DNA of 64,000 bases from Pectobacterium sp. A5351 (lineage in GTDB: Bacteria; Pseudomonadota; Gammaproteobacteria; Enterobacterales; Enterobacteriaceae), in assembly GCF_028335745.1 (NCBI RefSeq), contig NZ_CP116477.1, positions 4,030,001 to 4,094,000 on the forward strand, read 5' to 3'. The notes under the pieces are model-generated. The model had not been told where the DNA came from, searched no databases, and was given only the letters and a program-made list of their open reading frames with translations. This document shows, one piece after another, positions 36,893 through 44,422 of this stretch. Position 1 is the stretch's first letter. Each line of letters opens with the position of its first letter. The position numbers were made by a program, and so were the translations under genes.

Positions 36893-36918
36893 TCCACCGG
36901 CCATATTGCGCCGGTGGA
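36893..36918 (-). promoter_or_regulatory. Intra-operon hairpin between binding protein and permease
   Basis: TCCACCGGC (36893-36901) pairs perfectly with GCCGGTGGA (36910-36918) across 8 bases and lacks a U-tract. Such hairpins behind binding-protein genes commonly protect the upstream mRNA, giving excess binding protein over membrane components. Confidence 0.55.
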
Positions 36919-36953
36919 GAAGGTGATAAGTCAACCGACAAGCGGCAATAGCG

Positions 36954-37745
36954 TTACTTTTTCGGTGGAACAGAGATGTCCTCACCAAAGTATTTTTCGG
37001 CGAGCGCTTTCAGGCGTCCATCTTCACGCATTTTCGTCAATTCAGCATCGAATTGTTTACGTAATGCATCACCATTTTCGTCCTTATGGAACGGGAAGCT
37101 CACTTCTTCAATCACCAGCGGCTCACCAACCAGTTTGAACGGCAGGTTACGCTTATTGATTTCTGCCAACAGGATCGGACGTGAATTCACATAGCCTTCA
37201 ACACGTTTAGACAACGCATCGTTCATCGCGCCATCGCGCGTTTCATAGGTACGAATATTCACGCTGCCGTCGGCAAAGGCTTTTTTCAGGTTGTTAACGT
37301 GGTTGGAACCCAGAACACCAGCCACCGTTTTCCCTTTCAGGTCAGCCAATGTATTAATGTCCGTGTTGTCTTTGTGCGTCACAATCTGGCTACCGTAATA
37401 ACTGTACGGTTGGGCAAAGTTATACTTTTCCTGACGTGCGGGGGTAATTGCCACCACGTTCGCGACCGTATCCAGTTTTCTCGCTTCCAGTTGCCCCATC
37501 AGACCACTGAAATCGGCGGTAACCCACTCAACTTTGTAGTTCAGATCTTTCGCGATGGTTTCCGTCACTTCAACGTCAAACCCGACCAGCTTGTTATCTT
37601 GCTTGAAGCCACTTGGATAACTCTGGCCTGTTGAACCCACTTTCAGTACTTTTTCCTGCTCGGCGCTGCTTTTCCCAGAGTCACAGCCAGCGACAAGAAA
37701 GGCGGTCGTCAGCGCCAGAACAGACAACGTTACTTTTTTCATCAT
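36954..37745 (-). CDS. Lipoprotein substrate-binding protein of the YxeM/TcyJ type
   Basis: A 263-residue family 3 solute-binding protein. It has a lipoprotein signal (LTTAFLVAGCDSGK, lipobox VAGC with Cys about residue 20) and the fold markers GFDVEVTETIAKDL, WVTADFSGLMGQLEARKLDTVAN and LADLKGKTVAGVLGSNH. A lipid anchor is unusual for Gram-negative amino-acid binding proteins, which are normally free in the periplasm, and recalls the Gram-positive YxeM/TcyJ proteins. The ATG (two tandem ATGs) overlaps the acetyltransferase stop by ATGA. The substrate is inferred to be S-(2-succino)cysteine or a related thioether amino acid. Confidence 0.85.
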   Translation of the reverse strand: MMKKVTLSVLALTTAFLVAGCDSGKSSAEQEKVLKVGSTGQSYPSGFKQDNKLVGFDVEVTETIAKDLNYKVEWVTADFSGLMGQLEARKLDTVANVVAITPARQEKYNFAQPYSYYGSQIVTHKDNTDINTLADLKGKTVAGVLGSNHVNNLKKAFADGSVNIRTYETRDGAMNDALSKRVEGYVNSRPILLAEINKRNLPFKLVGEPLVIEEVSFPFHKDENGDALRKQFDAELTKMREDGRLKALAEKYFGEDISVPPKK

Positions 37746-38284
37746 TTTACTGCCTCTCTTTTTGAATTTTTATCTTTCCACTGGTCATACAATTGGTTAT
37801 CAAGGATTTTTTCCATCCAGATTGTCAGGTGTCCTTTTCCCAGATTCGTCTGCCCGACTTCCTTGAAACCATAATTTCTGTACATCTCAATCAGCCACGG
37901 GTGGTTTTGCGCGGTGCCAAGCGACACCGCAGGGGCTTTGAGCTGGTTAATCAGAATCTCTTCTTCCAGCCAGTTCATCATTTGCTTACCCAACCCCTGT
38001 TTTTTATAGCCAGGGTGCGTCGCAAACCAGCCCAAATGGGGCAAACCGAACGGGCCCGGCTCCGGCCCCCACGGATAGCGGATGGTAAATGACGACACCA
38101 TCTCACCGTCTTTTTCCATCACATAAACGCCATGTGAGGCAATGTGCGTACGCACCATATCGATGTCCGCATGGGCGGCAGAAAAATTGATACCCAGTTG
38201 GCGAATCGGCTCAAATGCCGCCAGCGCCAGTGCCAGATAGGTCTCATCGTCCGCAAGCGTAGCCTGACGAAATACGATACTCAT
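37742..38284 (-). CDS. GNAT N-acetyltransferase (YxeL-like)
   Basis: A 180-residue GNAT-fold acetyltransferase with the acetyl-CoA motif A region LGWFATHPGYKKQGLGKQMMNWLEEE and the motif B region APAVSLGTAQNHPWLIEMYRNYGF. In the B. subtilis pathway YxeL N-acetylates S-(2-succino)cysteine, protecting the amine before cleavage. Position between the lyase and the importer supports the same role here. It begins 9 bases after the lyase stop, and its own stop overlaps the binding-protein start. Confidence 0.83.
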   Translation of the reverse strand: MSIVFRQATLADDETYLALALAAFEPIRQLGINFSAAHADIDMVRTHIASHGVYVMEKDGEMVSSFTIRYPWGPEPGPFGLPHLGWFATHPGYKKQGLGKQMMNWLEEEILINQLKAPAVSLGTAQNHPWLIEMYRNYGFKEVGQTNLGKGHLTIWMEKILDNQLYDQWKDKNSKREAVK

Positions 38285-38293
38285 GATGTCACC

Positions 38294-39658
38294 TTATGCT
38301 GGCAGCAGGCCGGAGTTGTCCGCATAACGAATCACGTCATCCACTTTCTGCGGCGCACTGCCAACGTAGTTAGCCGGATTCAGCCATTCGTCCAGATCGG
38401 CGGCAGTCACCTGCTCGGAAAGCACCGGATGGGTCAATAGCACCGATTTAAACGATTGATTCTGCTCGAATGCCTGCATAGAGCATTCGTAAACCAGATG
38501 GTGAGCGGTCTGCTTGCCGAGACGTTTACCAATCTCAAACATCACTTTTTCAGACAGCAGCAGGCCATTTTGCAGATCGAGGTTCGCCAGCATTTGCTTC
38601 TCGTTGACGGACATGCCACGCAGGATGCCAAGCGCGTTCTGAAGCTGAGCGGACAGATAGATATTGATTTCCGGCAGCGCGATCCACTCCGCGCGCCAGC
38701 TCATCGCATCACGCTCATGCTCAACTTTCATGGATTCATGAATCAGCGCGGCGCTCTTAAACAGCGGAGCAGTCAGGCTCGCCAGCCCTTCCAGTGCGGC
38801 AGGATTACGTTTATGCGGCATCGTGGTAGAACCGATTTTCCCTTCGGAGAACGGCTCTTCGATTTCGTTAATCTCGGTGCGCATCAGGTTATACAATTCG
38901 TTGCCGATTTTACCCAGCGTACCGCTGATCAGCACCGCGACAGAGGCGTATTCGGAGAAACGATCGCGGGCAGACTGCCAGCCGATATTCGGCGTATTCA
39001 GCCCCAGTTTATCCAGCGTCAGACGCTCGATTTCCGGCCCTTGTTCGCCAAAAGAAGCATAGGTGCAGATGGCACCGTTGATGTTGCCGACGAGAACACG
39101 TTCCTTGATTTCACTCAGACGTTCGAGGTGGCGGATAAACTCATCCAGCCACACAGCCAGTTTGAAGCCAAACGTGGTAGGTAGCGCCTGCATACCGTGG
39201 GTACGACCGGCCATCAGCGTATGCTGGTGTTTCTTTGCCAGACGTTTCAACTCAACGGCCAGCAGTTGTGTATCTCTGACGACAATATCAAAAGATTGTT
39301 TCAGCTGTAACACCGTCGCCGTATCAACGATGTCCTGCGTGGTCACGCCGTAGTGAATAAACTCACCCGCGGCACCGCACTGTTTTTGAATCGCGGCAAT
39401 CGTCGGCATCAGAGAATGCTTCATGCGCGCGGCATCTTTTGCAATCTCTTCAACGTTAAGCGCGCTTGCGTCAGCGTTTTCTGCAATGGTTTTTGCCGCA
39501 TCCAGCGGAATGACACCCAGTTCACCCTCGGCAAGCGCCAGGGCAACTTCGACTTCGACCTGTTTAGTCAGGCGGTTATGCTCGGACCATACGCCGCGCA
39601 TTTCAGGCGTGCCAAAATTATTCCCTATAAGAAGAAAATCAATAAGATGTGATGCCAT
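38294..39658 (-). CDS. Fumarase/adenylosuccinate-lyase superfamily enzyme, probable S-(2-succino) lyase
   Basis: A 454-residue member of the fumarase/aspartase/PurB superfamily. It has the signature loop IGSTTMPHKRNPAALE (about residues 275-290), GAAGEFIHYGVTTQDIVDTA and GRTHGMQALP, which carry the usual catalytic and fumarate-binding residues. It is not the housekeeping PurB, whose context and length differ. In this setting (acetyltransferase, amino-acid importer and M20 deacylase downstream, no YxeK monooxygenase) it fits S-(2-succino) lyase, described from Dickeya dadantii. That enzyme splits N-acetyl-S-(2-succino)cysteine into fumarate and N-acetylcysteine. The ribosome-binding site is weak (AACGAG). 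Confidence 0.8.
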   Translation of the reverse strand: MASHLIDFLLIGNNFGTPEMRGVWSEHNRLTKQVEVEVALALAEGELGVIPLDAAKTIAENADASALNVEEIAKDAARMKHSLMPTIAAIQKQCGAAGEFIHYGVTTQDIVDTATVLQLKQSFDIVVRDTQLLAVELKRLAKKHQHTLMAGRTHGMQALPTTFGFKLAVWLDEFIRHLERLSEIKERVLVGNINGAICTYASFGEQGPEIERLTLDKLGLNTPNIGWQSARDRFSEYASVAVLISGTLGKIGNELYNLMRTEINEIEEPFSEGKIGSTTMPHKRNPAALEGLASLTAPLFKSAALIHESMKVEHERDAMSWRAEWIALPEINIYLSAQLQNALGILRGMSVNEKQMLANLDLQNGLLLSEKVMFEIGKRLGKQTAHHLVYECSMQAFEQNQSFKSVLLTHPVLSEQVTAADLDEWLNPANYVGSAPQKVDDVIRYADNSGLLPA

Positions 39659-39745
39659 AATTAACTCGTTAGTGTTGGATTTATCAGGCGGGGATTTATG
39701 TCGTCTTTTTAATTTTTAAAAATATAACATGCGGAAATTATGCGC

Positions 39746-39775
39746 TTTATACCTTTGGGATCTATCTTAGATCAA
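39746..39775 (-). promoter_or_regulatory. Promoter of the lyase operon, overlapping a palindrome
   Basis: On the minus strand, TTGATC (39775-39770) and TATAAA (39751-39746) are separated by 18 bases. The -35 lies in the perfect inverted repeat GATCTA-TCT-TAGATC (39759-39773), a plausible operator. It is unlike the GTATAC element of the plus-strand genes. Confidence 0.45.
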
Positions 39776-39906
39776 AAAGTTTGATTGCAAACTATGCATG
39801 CAGAAATGTTCGCTAACACTCTCTCCTCTGCTGAAAAACCCCTTTGTCACTTTCCTCTTCCTACAATGAAGCTCCTTATCCGTATGACCGCTGACGAAGG
39901 ATTACC

Positions 39907-41214
39907 ATGCTTTCCCACACGACATTACGCACTCCCCGTAGCTTATTGATTACCATGATCATTATTTCAGCTTTCTCTACTCAGGCTCAGGCTCAGGATC
40001 GCTATCTTCTGGAAAAGGTCGTTGAAGTCAGCCGTCATGGCGTACGTCCTCCAACAGAATCCAACACGACGACGCTGGAGTCCGGCACGGCACGAGAATG
40101 GCCGCAGTGGGTCACGCGTGACGGTGAATTAACCGGACACGGCTATGCTGCCACCGTGCTAAAAGGCCGCTATGAGGGCGAGTATTATCGTCAGCAGCAT
40201 CTGTTCGCGTCAGGTTGCCCAACGGAACAGCAGATTTATGTGCTCGCCAGTCCGCTACAACGCACCCGCGCAACCGCACAAGCCTATATGGACGGCATGT
40301 TTCCGGGCTGCGGCGTTGCGACGCATGCCGTTGAGGATGAAAAGCAGGATCCGATGTTCCACGGGGATAAAATGGGGATTGGCACGCTTGACCCCGAACG
40401 GGCAAAGGCCGAAGTGCTGAAAGCCATGGGAGGTGATTTGGATATCGCCTATCAGCGTCTTAAGCCCAGCATCGAGCTGTTAAAGCAGGTTGTATGCGAG
40501 GCAGGTAAGCCGTGCCCGGTGTTTGATAAACCGTGGGCGAACAAGCAGGATAAAGAAGGTTCGATTTCTATCAGCGGCCTGAATACGCTGGCGAATATGA
40601 GCGAGGTTTTCCTACTGGAGTACAGCGAAAACTTGCCACTGGCACAGGTTGCCTTTGGTCATGTCCGCAACACACAAGATCTCATCCCGCTGATGGCACC
40701 GATGACCGCTAAATACGACTTCACCAATGATGTTCCCTATATTGCACAGCGCGGCGGTTCGCTATTCATGCAGCAAATCGCACAGGCTTTAGCGCAAGGG
40801 ACGCAGGAAGAACAGGACACCACACAAGGTGAGCCACCAGCCGTCCCTTACTTGCTGTATGTCGCTCACGATACCAATATCGCCTACCTGCGCACACTGT
40901 TGCAGTTTCATTGGCAGCTACCCGGCGATACCGCCGATAACATTCCGCCCGCGGGCAGTCTGGTCTTCGAACGCTGGCGCGACACCACTACTCAGCAGCG
41001 CTTCTTGCGTATCTATTTCCAGACACAGTCGTTGGATCAGATTCGCTCACTGACGCCGCTTGACGATCGGCAGCCGTTACTGAAAGAGGAATTTACCTCT
41101 CAGGGCTGCCAGCAGACAGAAAAAGGCACGCTGTGTCCTTTTGATACCGCACTAAAATCAATGCGAGAAAGTATCGATAGCAGCGCGCTAGCGCCAGTGC
41201 ATTACGCGCTGTAA
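39907..41214 (+). CDS. Secreted histidine acid phosphatase, AppA/phytase-like
   Basis: A 435-residue branch 2 histidine phosphatase with a Sec signal ending near AQAQA (residue ~29). It has the catalytic motif SRHGVRPPT and the proton-donor motif HDTNI, whose Asp donor before Thr-Asn is the phytase form found in AppA. PPAGSLVFERW also matches AppA. Several cysteines suggest disulfides in the periplasm. It would release phosphate from phytate or other phosphomonoesters; Agp (glucose-1-phosphatase) is the nearest alternative. It is divergent from the lyase operon and ends before a bidirectional terminator shared with the tRNA operon. Confidence 0.88.
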   Translation: MLSHTTLRTPRSLLITMIIISAFSTQAQAQDRYLLEKVVEVSRHGVRPPTESNTTTLESGTAREWPQWVTRDGELTGHGYAATVLKGRYEGEYYRQQHLFASGCPTEQQIYVLASPLQRTRATAQAYMDGMFPGCGVATHAVEDEKQDPMFHGDKMGIGTLDPERAKAEVLKAMGGDLDIAYQRLKPSIELLKQVVCEAGKPCPVFDKPWANKQDKEGSISISGLNTLANMSEVFLLEYSENLPLAQVAFGHVRNTQDLIPLMAPMTAKYDFTNDVPYIAQRGGSLFMQQIAQALAQGTQEEQDTTQGEPPAVPYLLYVAHDTNIAYLRTLLQFHWQLPGDTADNIPPAGSLVFERWRDTTTQQRFLRIYFQTQSLDQIRSLTPLDDRQPLLKEEFTSQGCQQTEKGTLCPFDTALKSMRESIDSSALAPVHYAL

Positions 41215-41302
41215 TGCGCGATATCGCAGGGAACCACAACGTCTTCTCGGGTTGATAAATCCGGCAAGGCTTTTGCCAGAGAAGGCGAATTGCAGACGAA
41301 AA

Positions 41303-41328
41303 AAAAGCACATCTTTCGATGTGCTTTT
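41303..41328. terminator. Bidirectional terminator between phosphatase and tRNA operon
   Basis: AAAAGCACATC (41303-41313) pairs perfectly with GATGTGCTTTT (41318-41328) across TTTC. It is flanked by A-runs on the left and T-rich DNA on the right, so it can work for both the acid phosphatase and the minus-strand tRNA transcript. Confidence 0.85.
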
Positions 41329-41337
41329 CTTTGTAAT

Positions 41338-41414
41338 TGGTCGGCGAGAGAGGATTCGAACCTCCGACCCACTGGTCCCAAACCAGTTGCGCTACCAAGC
41401 TGCGCTACTCGCCG
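41338..41414 (-). tRNA. proM: tRNA-Pro (UGG)
   Basis: This 77-base gene includes an encoded CCA end. Acceptor stem CGGCGAG/CTCGCCG closes, the anticodon loop TTTGGGA gives TGG, and GGTTCGAATCC is the T arm. It is the last tRNA of the argX-hisR-leuT-proM operon, the same order as E. coli. Confidence 0.97.
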
Positions 41415-41458
41415 AATGTACTGCTTTTTTGAACATCACTGATGTTCTCGTTTGTGTG

Positions 41459-41545
41459 TGGTGCGAAGAGAGGGACTTGAACCCTCACGTCCGTAAGAAC
41501 ACTAACACCTGAAGCTAGCGCGTCTACCAATTCCGCCACCTTCGC
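41459..41545 (-). tRNA. leuT: tRNA-Leu (CAG)
   Basis: An 87-base class II tRNA with a long variable arm, acceptor GCGAAGG, anticodon CAG within the CTTCAGGTG loop, T arm GGTTCAAGTCC and encoded CCA. It is third in the tRNA operon. Confidence 0.97.
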
Positions 41546-41587
41546 ATAACTCACAAACTGTCAATCAACTACTCTAGCTGCAAAATC

Positions 41588-41664
41588 TGGGGTGGCTAAT
41601 GGGACTCGAACCCACGACAACTGGAATCACAATCCAGGGCTCTACCAACTGAGCTATAGCCACC
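41588..41664 (-). tRNA. hisR: tRNA-His (GUG)
   Basis: A 77-base gene with the extra 5' G typical of tRNA-His (GGTGGCT), anticodon GTG in the loop TTGTGAT, T arm GGTTCGAATCC and encoded CCA. It is second in the operon. Confidence 0.97.
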
Positions 41665-41778
41665 ATCACCACACTTTACATCTTATTACGCGGTACTTCC
41701 TTTTTACGGGATACTTTCTTTACGAAAAAAAGTGTACCACCGCAGCTCTTGCACACAACATACTTCATAAAAATATAA

Positions 41779-41855
<77 letters not shown>

Positions 41856-41876
41856 TTAGCGCCGTTGCGGGGCGGG

Positions 41877-41905
41877 ATATTACGGGCTTAGCGACTGGCT
41901 GTCTA
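41877..41905 (-). promoter_or_regulatory. tRNA operon promoter with GC-rich discriminator
   Basis: On the minus strand, TAGACA (41905-41900) and TAATAT (41882-41877) are spaced by exactly 17 bases. They are followed by the GC-rich discriminator CCCGCCCCGC, the feature of stringently controlled stable-RNA promoters. Confidence 0.8.
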
Positions 41906-41994
41906 GTGCTTTTTTATCGAAATGATGCGTTTGATTATGATTTGTTCATTCCAAGCTAAATAACATACAGTTACGCCCTTCCCGCCCCAAAACA

Positions 41995-43386
41995 CTACGA
42001 TTTACCCCCTACCAACGACGTTTTTTTACCCAGTCCCAGTGCGAAATAACACAGGCTGACCACGGCTAAAAACGCGACACCGACCAATAAAGACATCCGC
42101 GTATCGATATTGATGTACATTCCCACCAGCACACACAGCAAAAACGCCATCGTCAGGTAGTTTACCCACGGGAACAATATCGATTTAAACGGATGTGCGG
42201 CCAGCGCGGCACGATGCTGTTCACGAAAACGCAGTTGGCTAATCAACACCACAAACCACGGCACCATGCCCGGTAGTACACTCGCGCTATAAACATAAAC
42301 AAACACTTTTTCCGGGTTAGGGATAATGTAATTCAGCACCGACCCGGCCATCAGGCACAGAATCGAAATCATGACACCCGCAGCCGGTACGCCGCTGGCC
42401 GTCACTTTACCTAACCAGGCGGGAAGCTGGCGATTGTTAGCCAACGAATACAGCATACGCCCACAGCTATACATGCCGCTGTTACAGCCGGACAGCGCAG
42501 CCGTCAGTACCACAAAGTTGATGATACCTGCTGCCGCCGTAATGCCAATTTTCGCAAAGGTCAGCACAAACGGGCTGCCGGACGTGCCGATTTCATTCCA
42601 GGGGAAAATCGTGACGATAACGAAGATCGCGCCCACATAGAAAATCAGGATGCGCCACAGAATGTTGTTAATTGCTCGCTTCAGCGTCACCTGCGGATTT
42701 TTCGCCTCACCCGCCGTGATACCGACCAGCTCAACGCCCTGATAAGACGCCACCACCAGACAGAGTGCAAACAGCAGACCTTTCCAGCCTCCGGCCAGAA
42801 AACCGCCGTGTTCGGTCAGATGACTGAATCCAGTTGCCTGACCGTGGTTACCAAAGCCGAAGAAGATAATGCCGACGCCAACGATAATCATCACAACGAT
42901 GGTGGTGATTTTTATCATTGCGAACCAGAATTCAATTTCGCCATACAGCCTGACTGCCGCAAGGTTTGCACCCGCCACCAGCGCAACCGCGGCGATAGCC
43001 GGTATCCACTGTGGCAAATCGGGGAACCAGTACTGAACATACACGCCAATGGCGGTAATTTCCGAAATCCCAACCGCCATCCACATAAACCAATAACCCC
43101 ATGCGGTGAGATAACCGAAAAAGGGATTCATGTATTTGTGCGCGTAGACGGCAAACGATCCCGCGACCGGCTCCAGATAGAGCATCTCACCCATTGAGCG
43201 CATGATGAAGAAAACGAAGATCCCAGCGACAATATAGGCCAGCAATACCGATGGCCCTGCCCACTTCAGCGCGCTGGCCGCGCCCATAAACAGCCCGACG
43301 CCGATCGTGCCACCCAGCGCAATCAGCTCAATGTGTCGGGCTTCTAACCCCCGATGGAGTTTTTCCTGCTTTACATCTTCTGCCAT
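41995..43386 (-). CDS. yifK: Amino-acid permease YifK (ThrP), threonine/serine transporter
   Basis: A 463-residue APC-superfamily proton symporter with twelve membrane helices. The AAT-family opening [26 protein letters not shown] and [22 protein letters not shown] match E. coli YifK, recently called ThrP for threonine/serine uptake. It sits between the ECA operon and argX, as in E. coli. AGAGGAT precedes the ATG. The leader contains CACAACAT about 16 bases upstream, the usual target of the sRNA GcvB, which is known to repress yifK in Salmonella. Confidence 0.94.
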   Translation of the reverse strand: MAEDVKQEKLHRGLEARHIELIALGGTIGVGLFMGAASALKWAGPSVLLAYIVAGIFVFFIMRSMGEMLYLEPVAGSFAVYAHKYMNPFFGYLTAWGYWFMWMAVGISEITAIGVYVQYWFPDLPQWIPAIAAVALVAGANLAAVRLYGEIEFWFAMIKITTIVVMIIVGVGIIFFGFGNHGQATGFSHLTEHGGFLAGGWKGLLFALCLVVASYQGVELVGITAGEAKNPQVTLKRAINNILWRILIFYVGAIFVIVTIFPWNEIGTSGSPFVLTFAKIGITAAAGIINFVVLTAALSGCNSGMYSCGRMLYSLANNRQLPAWLGKVTASGVPAAGVMISILCLMAGSVLNYIIPNPEKVFVYVYSASVLPGMVPWFVVLISQLRFREQHRAALAAHPFKSILFPWVNYLTMAFLLCVLVGMYINIDTRMSLLVGVAFLAVVSLCYFALGLGKKTSLVGGKS

Positions 43387-43401
43387 ATATCCTCTGTCTT
43401 T

Positions 43402-43409
43402 ATGTTGTG
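43402..43409 (-). promoter_or_regulatory. Likely GcvB sRNA target site in the yifK leader
   Basis: The mRNA reads CACAACAU just upstream of the ribosome-binding site, matching the consensus paired by the G/U-rich R1 segment of GcvB. The gcvB gene itself is not in this window. Confidence 0.5.
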
Positions 43410-43641
43410 CTTATCCCGGCTACTGCCGGTTATTGTTCTTATTCAGAAAGGCGATCGAGTAGAAAGAATGATCCCTCGCCTCAAATCAGCGGCCATGAAA
43501 ATACCGTAATGTGAATGTGAATAACACATCAGGGATGACGAATAGGCCAAAGATAGAATTCTGTATTCCCGATTGGCTGGCAAATAGACAATCAAAATCG
43601 AATAGGAATAAAAAAACAGGGCGATATATCGCAGAGAAAGG

Positions 43642-43662
43642 TTGGCGCGTTCAACGCGCCAA
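43642..43662 (-). terminator. Hairpin at the end of the ECA operon
   Basis: TTGGCGCG (43642-43649) pairs perfectly with CGCGCCAA (43655-43662), 10 bases past the wecG stop. The following CCTTTCTC is only moderately U-rich. The rest of the 286-base gap to yifK holds its leader and no gene. Confidence 0.6.
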
Positions 43663-43672
43663 TTCAATGAGG

Positions 43673-44422
43673 CTACAGGCGACCGCTGTAGTGATAGGCA
43701 ACGTATTTCAGTAGCTTAAACTGCCGAAAAATACGGCTCGGCTGGGACAGTAAGCGATACAGCCATTCCAGTCCTAAGTTTTGCCACACGAGCGGGGCAC
43801 GCTTCACATGCCCGGTAAAGACGTCATACGTTCCCCCCACGCCCATATACAAGGCATCAGGATAGTGGTGACGACAGTCGCGCATCAGGATTTCCTGTCG
43901 TGGCGACCCCATCGCGACGGTAACAATCCGTGCACCGCTGGCGCGAATGCGCTCAAACAACGCATCGCGCTGCTCTGGCGCAAAATAGCCATCCTGGCTA
44001 CCAACAATATTCACATTCCACTGTGCCCTCAGCTTCGCTTCCGTTTGTGCCAGCACATCAGGTTTGCCGCCCACCAGAAAAACCGGCGTTCCTTCTTTGC
44101 CTGCCCGCTCCATTAGCGCTTCCCACAGATCAGCACCTGCAATCCGCGTGACGTCAGCCTGCGGATACTTGCGCCGAATGGAGCGCACGATGCTGATGCC
44201 GTCCGCATACTTGTACTCTGCACGATCGAGCAATGCACGTAGCGCCACGTCTTTTTCCGCCGTTAGCACTTTCTCCGCGTTAATCGCGACGAGCGTGCCC
44301 GTTTCAACCCGCTCGCCCGCAAACAGGTAATCAACAAACTGCGCCATATTGCGAAAGCCGTGAATGGGCAAACCACGAATGGTATACAGAGGAATGGTCT
44401 CTGTGGTTTTTAACGCTGTCAT
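43673..44422 (-). CDS. wecG: UDP-ManNAcA transferase (ECA lipid II synthase)
   Basis: A 249-residue WecG/TagA-family glycosyltransferase (E. coli 246 aa). It adds N-acetylmannosaminuronic acid to GlcNAc-PP-undecaprenol, giving ECA lipid II. Family segments are [25 protein letters not shown] and [19 protein letters not shown] chose ATG 44422 ([11 protein letters not shown]), with AAGGAG upstream and an ATGA overlap with the wzyE stop; a longer frame runs inside wzyE. It is the last gene of the ECA operon. Confidence 0.95.
   Translation of the reverse strand: MTALKTTETIPLYTIRGLPIHGFRNMAQFVDYLFAGERVETGTLVAINAEKVLTAEKDVALRALLDRAEYKYADGISIVRSIRRKYPQADVTRIAGADLWEALMERAGKEGTPVFLVGGKPDVLAQTEAKLRAQWNVNIVGSQDGYFAPEQRDALFERIRASGARIVTVAMGSPRQEILMRDCRHHYPDALYMGVGGTYDVFTGHVKRAPLVWQNLGLEWLYRLLSQPSRIFRQFKLLKYVAYHYSGRL

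Noticed and set aside
38294..39658. Annotation as housekeeping adenylosuccinate lyase PurB
   Set aside because: The sequence is in the superfamily, but the operon context (acetyltransferase, importer, deacylase) and the absence of the usual purB neighbours favour a catabolic lyase.
43443..43667. A 74-codon minus-strand frame upstream of yifK
   Set aside because: It lies in the yifK leader, starts within the ECA operon terminator hairpin, and shows no protein-like pattern or ribosome-binding site.
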